A DNA stretch of 64,000 nucleotides from Candidatus Gastranaerophilales bacterium (GTDB lineage: Bacteria; Cyanobacteriota; Vampirovibrionia; Gastranaerophilales; Gastranaerophilaceae), in NCBI GenBank assembly GCA_944325575.1, contig CALVAR010000010.1:1-64000 (forward strand), in the 5' to 3' direction. A model generated the notes under the pieces. The model was not told the origin of the DNA, searched no databases, and saw nothing but the letters and a program-made list of their open reading frames with translations. Every line of letters starts with the position of its first letter. Within the stretch, counting starts at the first letter, position 1. This document shows, piece by piece, positions 35,290 to 43,410 of the stretch. The translations under genes were made by a program, and so were the position numbers.

Positions 35290-36567
35290 TTACAATTCCT
35301 GATTAATTTTTATTGAATGAACAGGAATCTTTCTCATATTATCTTTTTTGCCTGCATAAAAATCTATCCATAAATCTTTTGCCGCATAAATCTCATCTTT
35401 GTCAGTATATGAATATTTTAAATCAATAAGACCCGAGACTTTTCTGGATTTTAGAGGATGTTTTTTGGAAAACAACTTTTGCTCAAGTATTGTTTTGCTT
35501 TTATCATCATATCGGAGTTTAACAACAAGATATAACGTATTAAAATCATATTTTGAGTTATTTTCTATTCTGAATTTTATATTTATTTTGTGTTTTGTTT
35601 TTAAAAGACTGCTGCTGACCTTTAATTTTTCAACATCAATTGCAACATCTTTATCTGTTATAACGTATCTCTTCTGGAAAGTTTTTACTGATTTAAGCTT
35701 GTGTTTATAAAGTTCCGTTTTTAAGTCATCACCGTTTTCGTAATAGAATTTTATAAGTTTTATCAGCAATTCTTCATACAAATCATAGTTGATAAGCCCC
35801 GGATCCATTTTATAAGTTTTTTCCATATATTTATTTGCGGTTACAGGGTCAAAATCTTTATATAAAATAGCAAGTTTATACAGTAACACAGGTGTTTCTT
35901 TATACAAAAGCGCAGTCTCAAGACTTTCTATGACTCTGTCTATGCGATGCAGTTTATAATATTTATCCGCAATTTCATTATAGCAGTCAAGAATGCCGGA
36001 AACCGCCATATCCTTTTTTTGAGAATCAACTTTTTTATAGTAGAAAAATGCAATTTTATACTGTTTTACGGCAGCCTCATATTTATTTTTCTGCCACAGA
36101 GCATCCCCGAGATTCATATAAAAATCGCCCTTTGCAATAAGCAGAGGTTTATGATCGGTGTTTTTAAGCCGTTTTACAATATTTACAGCTTTTGAATACC
36201 TGCCCTGTTTCACATATAAATTTGCCAGCCCGAGATAAGAGCTGTACACTCCGTAAGGAGATTTATTTATTGCTTTTATATATTGTTCTTCAGCCTGTTT
36301 GTAACTAAACATAAGTTCGTACAAATTACCCAGTCTGACATTGATAGAGTAATCTCCGGGATTCTTTTTGGCTTCGTCAAGATAAACAGTAATCAAATAT
36401 CCGATTAGTTCATTATCTTTTGCCGTATTGGAAATCTTTGCCAGCATTCTTGCATGATGCTCCGCAACAATATTTGAACACCCCGTTGCAACCGCTGCCA
36501 GAAACAATGCCACCAGTAATGCTATAAAAATTGTTCGTAAATATTCAAGAATTTCTACTTTATTCAT
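35290..36567 (-). CDS. TPR-repeat membrane-anchored protein (possible lipoprotein)
   Basis: A 425-residue protein. The start at 36567 overlaps the stop of mgtC (ATGAATAA), giving a short cytoplasmic end, one hydrophobic segment (about 11-30) and VATGCS, a weak lipobox. Tetratricopeptide-like helices fill residues about 50-270 (for example NPGDYSINVRLGNLYELMFSYKQAEEQYIKAI). The last 130 residues are beta-rich (INIKFRIENNSKYDFNTLYLVVKLRYDD), like domains that bind extracellular partners. Likely an envelope-complex scaffold; the partner is unknown. Coupled to mgtC. Confidence 0.7.
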   Translation of the reverse strand: MNKVEILEYLRTIFIALLVALFLAAVATGCSNIVAEHHARMLAKISNTAKDNELIGYLITVYLDEAKKNPGDYSINVRLGNLYELMFSYKQAEEQYIKAINKSPYGVYSSYLGLANLYVKQGRYSKAVNIVKRLKNTDHKPLLIAKGDFYMNLGDALWQKNKYEAAVKQYKIAFFYYKKVDSQKKDMAVSGILDCYNEIADKYYKLHRIDRVIESLETALLYKETPVLLYKLAILYKDFDPVTANKYMEKTYKMDPGLINYDLYEELLIKLIKFYYENGDDLKTELYKHKLKSVKTFQKRYVITDKDVAIDVEKLKVSSSLLKTKHKINIKFRIENNSKYDFNTLYLVVKLRYDDKSKTILEQKLFSKKHPLKSRKVSGLIDLKYSYTDKDEIYAAKDLWIDFYAGKKDNMRKIPVHSIKINQEL

Positions 36568-37270
36568 ACAGTTCTTGTATTGCCACCGATTCAATTCCCT
36601 TTATTTTATTCAACTCGTTATGCAATGCCTGCACAGGATTTTTTTCCGCTATATCAAGTTTAAAACTTATTTTCATCAGCTTATTATCGGAAGAAGAAAC
36701 CGACTTGTTTATTTCAAATATAGAATTAAATTTTTCTATAACTTTTGAATACACACCCTCGGCGTCGGAAACGGGAGAGTAAAAGCTTACTTTAAACTTT
36801 CTCAAAATTTTTCTGCCCTTATGAATATACTGTTTTTCAAAAATTCTGATTAAAACAAGTGTACACACAGCAAAAACCGTACAAACAATAGCAAGCGAAG
36901 TAAAACCGCATCCGCAAGCCATACCGATACTTGCAGTAATCCACAGTGTAGCAGCTGTTGTCAAACCGTATATGGAATAACCGTGCCTCAAAACAGTACC
37001 ACCGCCTATAAAACCTATACCTGTCAAAATCTGTGCCGCGATTCTGGCAGGGTCAGCCTGAGGACTGTGTGCAAAAACAGGAAAAGCATGTATAGAAAGC
37101 AGCGTAAATATACAAGAACCAAGACAAACAAGCATATGCGTCCTGAGTCCCGCCCATTTGTTTGTAATTTCACGCTCAAATCCGATTGCAAAACCAAGAA
37201 CTATTGCAAGCAGTATGTCAAGCAACATACTTTTCTCTATAACAAGATTATCCAAAACTATATTTTCCAT
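36560..37270 (-). CDS. MgtC/SapB family membrane protein
   Basis: A 236-residue inner-membrane protein. Four to five helices lie in the first 150 residues, with the family signature GFAIGFEREITNKWAGLRTHMLV (residues 26-48) and TGIGFIGGGTVLRHG. The C-terminal 85 residues form an ACT-like cytoplasmic domain (VSFYSPVSDAEGVYSKVIEKF). MgtC proteins act in magnesium-limited growth and modulate the F-type ATPase in pathogens; here the role is open. It overlaps the TPR gene downstream by 8 bases, so they are co-translated. Confidence 0.92.
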   Translation of the reverse strand: MENIVLDNLVIEKSMLLDILLAIVLGFAIGFEREITNKWAGLRTHMLVCLGSCIFTLLSIHAFPVFAHSPQADPARIAAQILTGIGFIGGGTVLRHGYSIYGLTTAATLWITASIGMACGCGFTSLAIVCTVFAVCTLVLIRIFEKQYIHKGRKILRKFKVSFYSPVSDAEGVYSKVIEKFNSIFEINKSVSSSDNKLMKISFKLDIAEKNPVQALHNELNKIKGIESVAIQELYE

Positions 37271-37302
37271 ACTATCCTTTTTATGTCTTCCCTGTTTTTA
37301 TT

Positions 37303-38373
37303 TTATCTTATCTTGCTTTTAGGGTCTAATATGTCTCTTATTGTATCACCTATGAGGTTAAAAGATAACACCGCAATAAAAATTAAGAAACCCGGAGTTA
37401 AAAGCCACGGACGGTAAATAATATTTACATATTCCTGCGCCTCTTTCAGCATGTTACCCCAGCTGGCATCCGGCTGCTGTATACCGAGTCCCAAAAAGCT
37501 CAAACCCGATTCCGCAAGTATATATGACGGCACAGACAAAGTCATTGCAACTATTACATAGCTCAATGTCTGTGGCAAAAGGTGCTTTACTATAATCCTG
37601 AGTTTTGAAGCGCCTATGGATTCCGCTGCCTGAACAAATTCCTGATTTTTTACGGACAAAACCATCCCTCTTACTACACGGGAAAAACCTGCCCAGCCTA
37701 TCAATGCAAGTATTACAGTAATCAAGGTAAACCTTTGAATACTGGTCATGTTCGTAGGCAGTATAGCCGCAAGAATAATCAGCAGATAAAAACTCGGTAT
37801 AGACATTATTGCCTCAGAAATTCTCATCATAAGGTTGTCCGTAATTCCGCCCAGATATCCGGAAATCCCTCCGTACAGCATTCCGAGAGGAAAAGATATA
37901 AATAAAGCAAGAAAACCTATTGTCAATGAAATTCTTCCGCCAAATAAAATACGTGAAAAAATATCACGCCCGTTTATATCCGTTCCGAGCAGGAATAACC
38001 GCCCGTCTTTATCTACGGTAACAAGATGCCTTTCCATTGGAATAAGACCCAGAAACTTATACCTCTCTCCTTTTGCAAAAAATTTCAGATAATATTTTTG
38101 GCTTCTGTCGAGTTTATACGTTATTTTTAATTCTTCCGGATTAAAATATCTTTTGTAATTATAAGTATACGGTCTTGACAGCCTGCCGTTTTCATCAATC
38201 GTAAAAATCTGAGAAGGCGGAACATAAGCCCTGTGACGGTCAGAAAACTCTTTTGAATAAGGCGCGAGAAAATCCGCAAATAAAATCATCAGATACAAAA
38301 TCAAAAGCACCACAAAAGCGGTTGCGGCATATTTATCCTTAAATATTTGAGCAAGAACAGAATTTTTATCCAT
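37303..38373 (-). CDS. Oligopeptide ABC transporter permease, OppC/DppC type
   Basis: A 356-residue permease. One N-terminal helix (about 15-37) is followed by a long periplasmic insert (about 45-125: YVPPSQIFTIDENGRLSRPYTYNYKRYF), common in OppC of fermenting bacteria, then the core with LLGTDINGRDIFSRI and the EAA-loop region ESIGASKLRIIVKHLLPQTL. The C-terminus ends NLIGDTIRDILDPKSK, typical. The start overlaps the stop of the OppB-type gene by one base. No ATPase (OppD/F) or binding protein (OppA) lies in the window. Confidence 0.93.
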   Translation of the reverse strand: MDKNSVLAQIFKDKYAATAFVVLLILYLMILFADFLAPYSKEFSDRHRAYVPPSQIFTIDENGRLSRPYTYNYKRYFNPEELKITYKLDRSQKYYLKFFAKGERYKFLGLIPMERHLVTVDKDGRLFLLGTDINGRDIFSRILFGGRISLTIGFLALFISFPLGMLYGGISGYLGGITDNLMMRISEAIMSIPSFYLLIILAAILPTNMTSIQRFTLITVILALIGWAGFSRVVRGMVLSVKNQEFVQAAESIGASKLRIIVKHLLPQTLSYVIVAMTLSVPSYILAESGLSFLGLGIQQPDASWGNMLKEAQEYVNIIYRPWLLTPGFLIFIAVLSFNLIGDTIRDILDPKSKIR

Positions 38374-39341
38374 CAGTTCACACTCACTCTCGGATCAACA
38401 AACTTTAACAGTATATCGGCAAGAAGATTCCCCAAAACAAGCATCACCGTACCCATCATCAAAGATGCCATAACAAGATTTATATCGGATTTCATAACGG
38501 CTTCCAATATCAAACGCCCGAGCCCCGGATACTGAAAAACATACTCTGTCAAAGCCGCCCCGCTTAAAAGAGATGCAAACTCAAATCCCAAAAGTGTAAC
38601 CATAGGGTTTATTGCATTTCTTAGAGCGTGTTTATATACAACTTTGTTTTCGCTCAAACCCTTTGCTCTGGCGAATTTTACATAATCAGACCCAAGAACA
38701 TCCAAAAGATTCCCTCTCATCTGTCTTTGAAGACCGGACAGAGAAATTGTAAAAAGAACTATAACCGGAAGCACCAGATGATGAACAATATCCGTAATTT
38801 TTCCAAACAAAGAAAGTCCTGAAAAATTAAAAGACGTGAGACCGCCTGTCGGAAACCACCCCGTTTTTACGGCAAAGATAAGCAGCAACAATGCAAAAAA
38901 GAATGAAGGTATTGCCATACCGATACTCGTTATAACAGTCAAAATCCTATCCACAGGCTTTTTCCAGTTCAACGCCGCATATATACCAAGAGGTATACCG
39001 ACAAGCCAGGTTAAAAGGATAACAACCGTTGTTAACAAAAGAGTATTAGGTATCCTTTCCATCAGTTTTGTGCTGACTTTTTCACCGGTAACAGTGACCC
39101 CGAGGTCTCCCTTCAAAAAACTTTTCAGCCACAAGCCGTACTGGACTATCTTTGGTTTATCAAGCCCGAGCCTCTGCTGTTCCGCTTTCAAAGTTTCCTG
39201 CGAAATAGAAGGATTCAGCCTTAATTCTCCCAATGGATCCACAGGGCTCAATCTTATTATAAAAAAACTGATAACAGAGACCAGAAACAATAAAGGTATT
39301 GCCTGAATAAGCCTTTTTAGTATATAAACAAATATTTGCAT
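38373..39341 (-). CDS. Oligopeptide ABC transporter permease, OppB/DppB type
   Basis: A 322-residue inner-membrane permease with six predicted helices. The start YILKRLIQAIPLLFLVSVISFFIIRLSPVDP is the OppB opening; the EAA loop reads FARAKGLSENKVVYKHALRNAINPMV; the end is the usual FVDPRV. It pairs with the OppC-type protein to form the channel for short peptides or a nickel/peptide substrate. Element E lies 59 bases upstream. Confidence 0.93.
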   Translation of the reverse strand: MQIFVYILKRLIQAIPLLFLVSVISFFIIRLSPVDPLGELRLNPSISQETLKAEQQRLGLDKPKIVQYGLWLKSFLKGDLGVTVTGEKVSTKLMERIPNTLLLTTVVILLTWLVGIPLGIYAALNWKKPVDRILTVITSIGMAIPSFFFALLLLIFAVKTGWFPTGGLTSFNFSGLSLFGKITDIVHHLVLPVIVLFTISLSGLQRQMRGNLLDVLGSDYVKFARAKGLSENKVVYKHALRNAINPMVTLLGFEFASLLSGAALTEYVFQYPGLGRLILEAVMKSDINLVMASLMMGTVMLVLGNLLADILLKFVDPRVSVN

Positions 39342-39400
39342 ACAACTATTTTACAAAACAGACAGACTTTTGCAATTAGTTTATTGTGCAGTATTAAATT

Positions 39401-39574
39401 TGTCTGAGGCGGCCTCGCTTGTAGAAGTGGTACACGGAGTGCGAGTGACGCCAAGTCTAGCATTTTGCGGAAGTGACCCCATGCACTTGTTGCCTGTGCC
39501 GGACTTGTTGGCAAAAATGAACTTGTTTATAGCACAGGTTCATCAAGTAGTCGGAGTCAGTTGACAATATGAAA
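39401..39574 (-). repeat. Interspersed hairpin element, copy E (plain form)
   Basis: Minus-strand 174-bp copy, TGTCTGAGG at 39401 and GACAATATGAAA ending at 39574, 2 bases from the dnaN stop codon. It has small changes in the first hairpin (GTGCC/GGCAAAAATGAAC) but keeps both stems. Confidence 0.9.
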
Positions 39575-39576
39575 AA

Positions 39577-40713
39577 TCATCTCAACTGAATAGGCATAAT
39601 CAAGCTGAGATAATCATCACCGCTGTCCGGTTTAAAAAGTGTAGCGGAAAGACTGCCGCCAAGACCTATTTTTACATTTGGAGATTCCATTGTCTTGAGC
39701 GAATCCAGTACATATCTGTAATTAAATGCAATTGTAAGCTCTTCATCAGTATACTGTGCAGGTATAGAATCTTCGCCAAGTCCGGCATCAGGTGTATCAG
39801 CTTTTAAGAAAAGCGTATTTTCTCCAAATATAAATTTAACAATATTTGTTCTTTCGTTAACCATAACAGCAACTCTCTCAAGAGCAGATATCATATCTTC
39901 TCTTACGATAAGTGCGTTCTTTTCGCAAGACTGAGGAATCAACTGTTTATACGGAGGATACTCGCCTTCCAGCAGTCTTGATGACATTATCATAGATGCC
40001 GTTTTGAATATAATTCTTGTTTTTTCTATATAAAGATTGAGTTTTTCATCTTTTACAAAAGAAGCTATTCTTAAAAACTCCTGCAATGTTTTGGACGGAA
40101 TTACACAGTTAATTTCATCAGTATTTGTATTTGCATTTGATATTTTTTCAACAATTCTTGTAAGTCTGTTTCCGTCAGTTGCTGCCATTTCAAGTTCATC
40201 TTTCGAAATAGTGCACAAAACACCGCTTATAATATTTCTGCTTTCATAATTTGCTGCAGAATATGCCGTATATTTTATACATTTGATAAAAGGATTCAAA
40301 TCAATTTCTACAGGCTGAACGGTTTTTAAATCTTCTTCATTTATTGTTTCGGGGAATTCGTCAGCGGATATACCGATAAGTTCAAATTTTGAATTTCCGC
40401 AGATGATATTAACAGCATTAGTTTCTTCATTGAGAGAAAAAACAATCGGTTTGTTGCTCAATTTTGATACAATTTCAGAAAGTTTTTTGGCAGGGAGTGT
40501 AATTTTTCCGGGAGTTTTTACGGATGCAATAGTTTTTGACACAATATTTATATCAAGGTCTGTTGCACAAAATGTAATATAATTGTCAGATGATGCATCT
40601 ATTAATATATTGGAAAGTACCGGCTGGATACCTCTTGTTACCGTAGTTTTTTCTACAATTTTTAAATTAGTAAGAAGAGATTCTTTTTCTATCGTAAATT
40701 CCATGTTTGCCAT
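39577..40713 (-). CDS. dnaN: DNA polymerase III beta subunit (sliding clamp)
   Basis: A 378-residue clamp that encircles DNA and tethers polymerase III. Three repeats of the clamp fold are recognisable: MEFTIEKESLLTNLKIVEK with LSNILIDAS and ITLPAKKLSEIVSKL; VIPSKTLQEFLRIA in the second; ISALERVAVMVNERTNIVKF in the third. The end, DYLSLIMPIQLR, matches the conserved clamp C-terminus. GGGAG precedes the ATG. Its upstream region is a strong origin candidate, as in many cyanobacteria, where oriC lies beside dnaN. Confidence 0.95.
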   Translation of the reverse strand: MANMEFTIEKESLLTNLKIVEKTTVTRGIQPVLSNILIDASSDNYITFCATDLDINIVSKTIASVKTPGKITLPAKKLSEIVSKLSNKPIVFSLNEETNAVNIICGNSKFELIGISADEFPETINEEDLKTVQPVEIDLNPFIKCIKYTAYSAANYESRNIISGVLCTISKDELEMAATDGNRLTRIVEKISNANTNTDEINCVIPSKTLQEFLRIASFVKDEKLNLYIEKTRIIFKTASMIMSSRLLEGEYPPYKQLIPQSCEKNALIVREDMISALERVAVMVNERTNIVKFIFGENTLFLKADTPDAGLGEDSIPAQYTDEELTIAFNYRYVLDSLKTMESPNVKIGLGGSLSATLFKPDSGDDYLSLIMPIQLR

Positions 40714-40750
40714 TTTTATATTTCTCCCGATAAATCTTTTTCTGAATGAA

Positions 40751-41005
40751 AGTTCTTATTTATAATATTAATAATATATAAATATATAAAATAATAATAA
40801 TAATAAAGAAACAAAAAACTGTATAAAACTATTATAAATCAAACAATATAAAGCACAAAGCCTGTTCAAAACTTTGTAAATTTTCTGTATAAAACTTGTT
40901 CAAAATTGTAGATAACTTTTTGTCTTTTATTTTTTCTGTTCAAAACCCCAACTTTTTAAACAGATTTTGAACAGGAAAAATTGAGTTTTGAACAGGTTTT
41001 CTACA
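40751..41005. other. Candidate replication origin (oriC)
   Basis: Two parts. An unwinding-type tract at about 40751-40806 is almost pure A/T with ATATAAATATATAAA and repeated AAT. Then come 9-mers close to the cyanobacterial DnaA box TTTTCCACA. TTTTGAACA occurs at 40863-40871, 40897-40905 and 40937-40945 (minus strand) and at 40965-40973 and 40986-40994 (plus). TTATCTACA is at 40907-40915 (minus) and TTTTCTACA at 40997-41005, each one base from a classical box. TTTTATACA (40820-40828, 40886-40894, minus) and TTTTAAACA (40954-40962) are weaker. One further TTTTGAACA is at 41153-41161. Confidence 0.6.
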
Positions 41006-41041
41006 AGAAGAAAATAAAAATTTTTACATGATAATACAAAT

Positions 41042-41077
41042 AAAAAGCATGGGTGATTCCCAAAACCTTTTCCATGC
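41042..41077 (-). terminator. Terminator of the 43174-41095 gene group
   Basis: On the minus strand GCATGG/CCATGC with inner GGTTTTGGGAATCACC, followed by TTTTTATTTG; the plus strand has TTATTTTT on its own side, so it may act in both directions and insulate the origin region. Confidence 0.7.
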
Positions 41078-41094
41078 CTTATTTTTAACTTTAC

Positions 41095-41394
41095 TTAATA
41101 ATTTTTGAAATCATTTGCTTTTTTATCGTGGAGCCAGCGTGCCATTTTTTGCTGTTCAAAACTCAATGCAAAGTTGTATAAACTTTCCATCAAATTCCTT
41201 CCTGACGGGGAATTTCCGATAAACAAAAAGTTTCCGGCTTTGTTTTTTGCAATGTATATTTCTTTTTGCAAAATTCTGTCTACATTGCTTTTTGCGGGGG
41301 ATTCAATTTTCATTTTGAGCCACGCATAAAGAAGCGAAACAGAAGGTTTTTGTTCGTTATTTTTTAAAAAATCAGAAAATTCTTTTAAAATCAT
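41095..41394 (-). CDS. Small hypothetical protein
   Basis: A 99-residue soluble protein, mostly helical, with no domain I recognise. The middle reads RILQKEIYIAKNKAGNFLFIGNSPSGRNLMESLYNFA and the end is basic (WLHDKKANDFKNY). The start lies one base after the stop of the isochorismatase gene, so it is probably co-transcribed. It contains one of the TTTTGAACA boxes in its coding sequence. It is the nearest gene on the right of the origin candidate. Confidence 0.55.
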   Translation of the reverse strand: MILKEFSDFLKNNEQKPSVSLLYAWLKMKIESPAKSNVDRILQKEIYIAKNKAGNFLFIGNSPSGRNLMESLYNFALSFEQQKMARWLHDKKANDFKNY

Positions 41395-41395
41395 A

Positions 41396-41938
41396 TTATT
41401 TTATTAATGCCTGAACCTCTTTAAAATTAGGGTGTTTAGATGATTTGAGCATTTCAAAAATTACCATTTCTGTTGTGAGTATTTTTGCCCCTTCTTTTTC
41501 CATAAGGTTTATACCTGCTTTGAATTCATCTGTTTCTCTTGATGCGCAGGCATCTTTTACAACAAAAACATTGTATCCCTTCTGTAGTAAAGAAATTGCT
41601 GTCTGGTATACACAGATGTGAGTTTCTATGCCGAATATAAATACATTTTTTGTGCCGGCAATGGCTTCTTCTACCCCCTGTGTTTCCAATGCATTGAAAC
41701 TTGTTTTTTCAAAATATTGAGCATTGTCCGGCAGACAGTATTTTACATCCGGAATTGTTGAACCCAGACCTTTCGGGTATTGTTCCGTAAGGATTGTTTT
41801 TATTCCTAGTATTTTTGCTGCTTTTGCCAGTATTTCTGCTTTTTTTGCGCATTTGTTTTTTGTCAGCATAGCGACAAGTTTTTCCTGTACATCAATAAAC
41901 AAAAAAGCCGAGTTTTGTGTTGTTATATCTATTGTCAT
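41396..41938 (-). CDS. Isochorismatase-family hydrolase (YcaC-like)
   Basis: A 180-residue cysteine hydrolase. The triad is visible: Asp16 in FLFIDVQEKL, Lys78 in FEKTSFNAL and Cys109 in GIETHICVYQTA, with the family's cis-peptide GIETHIC loop. Length is near that of YcaC-like proteins. Substrate is not predictable; nicotinamide or isochorismate enzymes have different surrounding motifs. It sits 12 bases after the REC-GGDEF gene. Confidence 0.85.
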   Translation of the reverse strand: MTIDITTQNSAFLFIDVQEKLVAMLTKNKCAKKAEILAKAAKILGIKTILTEQYPKGLGSTIPDVKYCLPDNAQYFEKTSFNALETQGVEEAIAGTKNVFIFGIETHICVYQTAISLLQKGYNVFVVKDACASRETDEFKAGINLMEKEGAKILTTEMVIFEMLKSSKHPNFKEVQALIK

Positions 41939-41950
41939 ATATTTTTCCTC

Positions 41951-43174
41951 TTAGTTTTGTGTATAATTTTGAAAATCTTTTATAAAAGAGTTTAGCAGAT
42001 ACTCCAGTTTTTTTTCATCCAGCTCCTGTGCTTCCACATGCAGTTTTTCCGCTTTCAGGTCTTCTCCTGTTATATTGTGTATTATTTCTATATTTATTTT
42101 TGTATAACCGGGATAGCTTACTGTAATAGTGCTTTGTCCTTTTTCGTTTTCAAGTTTAAAAAGACCTTTTCCGTTAGCTACATTCTGAATAATTTTTGTC
42201 TGGAAAAGTTTTTCTTCATATATTTTTTGTGTTCTGTAAAAAAGAGGAGATAATATTGAATCCAGTTGTTTTGAAAGGTTTTCTTTCTGTGCTTTGAAAT
42301 TTTTTATATTAATTTCTAAATTTACCTCTTTTTTCTTTTGTTCCTGAGCGTGGATAAAGGTACTGCCTTTTAGTAAAGCTTTAGAGAGAGCTTTGTTTGC
42401 GTATTCTTCCGCTTTGTCAAACTCGAGATTTTTTGTATCAATGTATCCGGCGCAGATTGTAAAATCTTTTGACAAAGCCTGCCGGATTTTTTCCAGAACT
42501 TTTGCCGCTTTTTGCGCTTCTGTTTTTCTGAACCACAAATATATTTTAAAATCACTTGCATAACCGAGAATGTCGCAGGATCTCACGGTATTTTTTATTG
42601 TATTCATAAGAGTCTGAGGTGATATTTTGCTCCTTACATTTATATCAGGTGCTACCACGACAAATGTTCCCCAGTTGTTTTTGCTTTCTTCTTTTAAAAT
42701 TGTATAGGTATAATTTTCAGTATAAACATGATTTGTTTTGTCTATTATTTTTAGCTGTGAAAGTATGTCTTTGTTATTTTCGCTTTCGTATATTTTTTCT
42801 CTTTTTTTTAGACTCCACAGTGTTCTTATTGTAAATTCCGTCTCTGTGGCATCAACTGTCAAAAAGTCTGTTATTCCTTTTTCAAAAGCGCTGCAAAGGA
42901 TATTTTCGTCAAATTCTTCAAACAACAATATAACCGGTGTTGTTTGAAGTGATTTTGTCTGGTTTACTTTTTGCAGAAAATTAAGAAGTTTTTCTTCATT
43001 GCCTTCAATGTAGTGATAAAAAACAATTGCGGGTTGTGATTCTTTAACTTTTTCAAAACAGTAATCGTGCCTGATAGATTCAAAAGCATCAGAATTTCTG
43101 AGGAGCAGAATTTTAGCCCTGACCTCAGTTTCTGTCTGTTCGTTGTCTGTTATCAAAGTGATGCTGTTTGGCAA
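41951..43174 (-). CDS. Degenerate response-regulator / GGDEF-like protein
   Basis: A 407-residue protein. Residues 1-125 look like a receiver domain (KESQPAIVFYHY, TPVILLFEEFDENILCSAFEKGITDFL) without the usual phospho-acceptor Asp. Residues about 165-285 follow the GGDEF fold (RSCDILGYASDFKIYLWFRKTEAQKAAKVLEKIRQAL...TICAGYIDT...ADEALxxAK-like) but the active loop reads GYASDF, so cyclase activity is unlikely. The C-terminal 110 residues are unassigned. It may be a pseudo-enzyme sensor or scaffold. Confidence 0.7.
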   Translation of the reverse strand: MPNSITLITDNEQTETEVRAKILLLRNSDAFESIRHDYCFEKVKESQPAIVFYHYIEGNEEKLLNFLQKVNQTKSLQTTPVILLFEEFDENILCSAFEKGITDFLTVDATETEFTIRTLWSLKKREKIYESENNKDILSQLKIIDKTNHVYTENYTYTILKEESKNNWGTFVVVAPDINVRSKISPQTLMNTIKNTVRSCDILGYASDFKIYLWFRKTEAQKAAKVLEKIRQALSKDFTICAGYIDTKNLEFDKAEEYANKALSKALLKGSTFIHAQEQKKKEVNLEINIKNFKAQKENLSKQLDSILSPLFYRTQKIYEEKLFQTKIIQNVANGKGLFKLENEKGQSTITVSYPGYTKINIEIIHNITGEDLKAEKLHVEAQELDEKKLEYLLNSFIKDFQNYTQN

Positions 43175-43291
43175 AAGATTTCTCCGAATTTATTTCTAAA
43201 GATATTTTAACATGTAATTTTTGTTTGGTTATTATGTATTAACAATAAATATTATCGATATATTGTATTTTTTTACTAATAAATGCGTCAT

Positions 43292-43320
43292 TTGTACAAA
43301 AATTTTTTTCGTATGATAAT
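43292..43320 (+). promoter_or_regulatory. Predicted promoter of acd
   Basis: TTGTAC (43292-43297), 17 bases, then GATAAT (43315-43320), a good sigma-70 pattern 90 bases before the acd start. The rest of 43175-43410 shows no gene. Confidence 0.5.
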
Positions 43321-43410
43321 TATATAGGTGGATTACACAAATTGTTAACTGGTTATAATTTTTAAAATTAATTGTGAAAAGCTATAAAAACCAAAAAGAA
43401 AGGTAAAAAA

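Noticed and set aside
40751-41005. Origin boxes as simple promoter repeats of dnaN
   Set aside because: Number, both-strand placement and closeness to DnaA boxes fit an origin better, although a promoter role as well is possible.
41951-43174. Active diguanylate cyclase
   Set aside because: The active loop is GYASDF, lacking the GG(D/E)EF residues.
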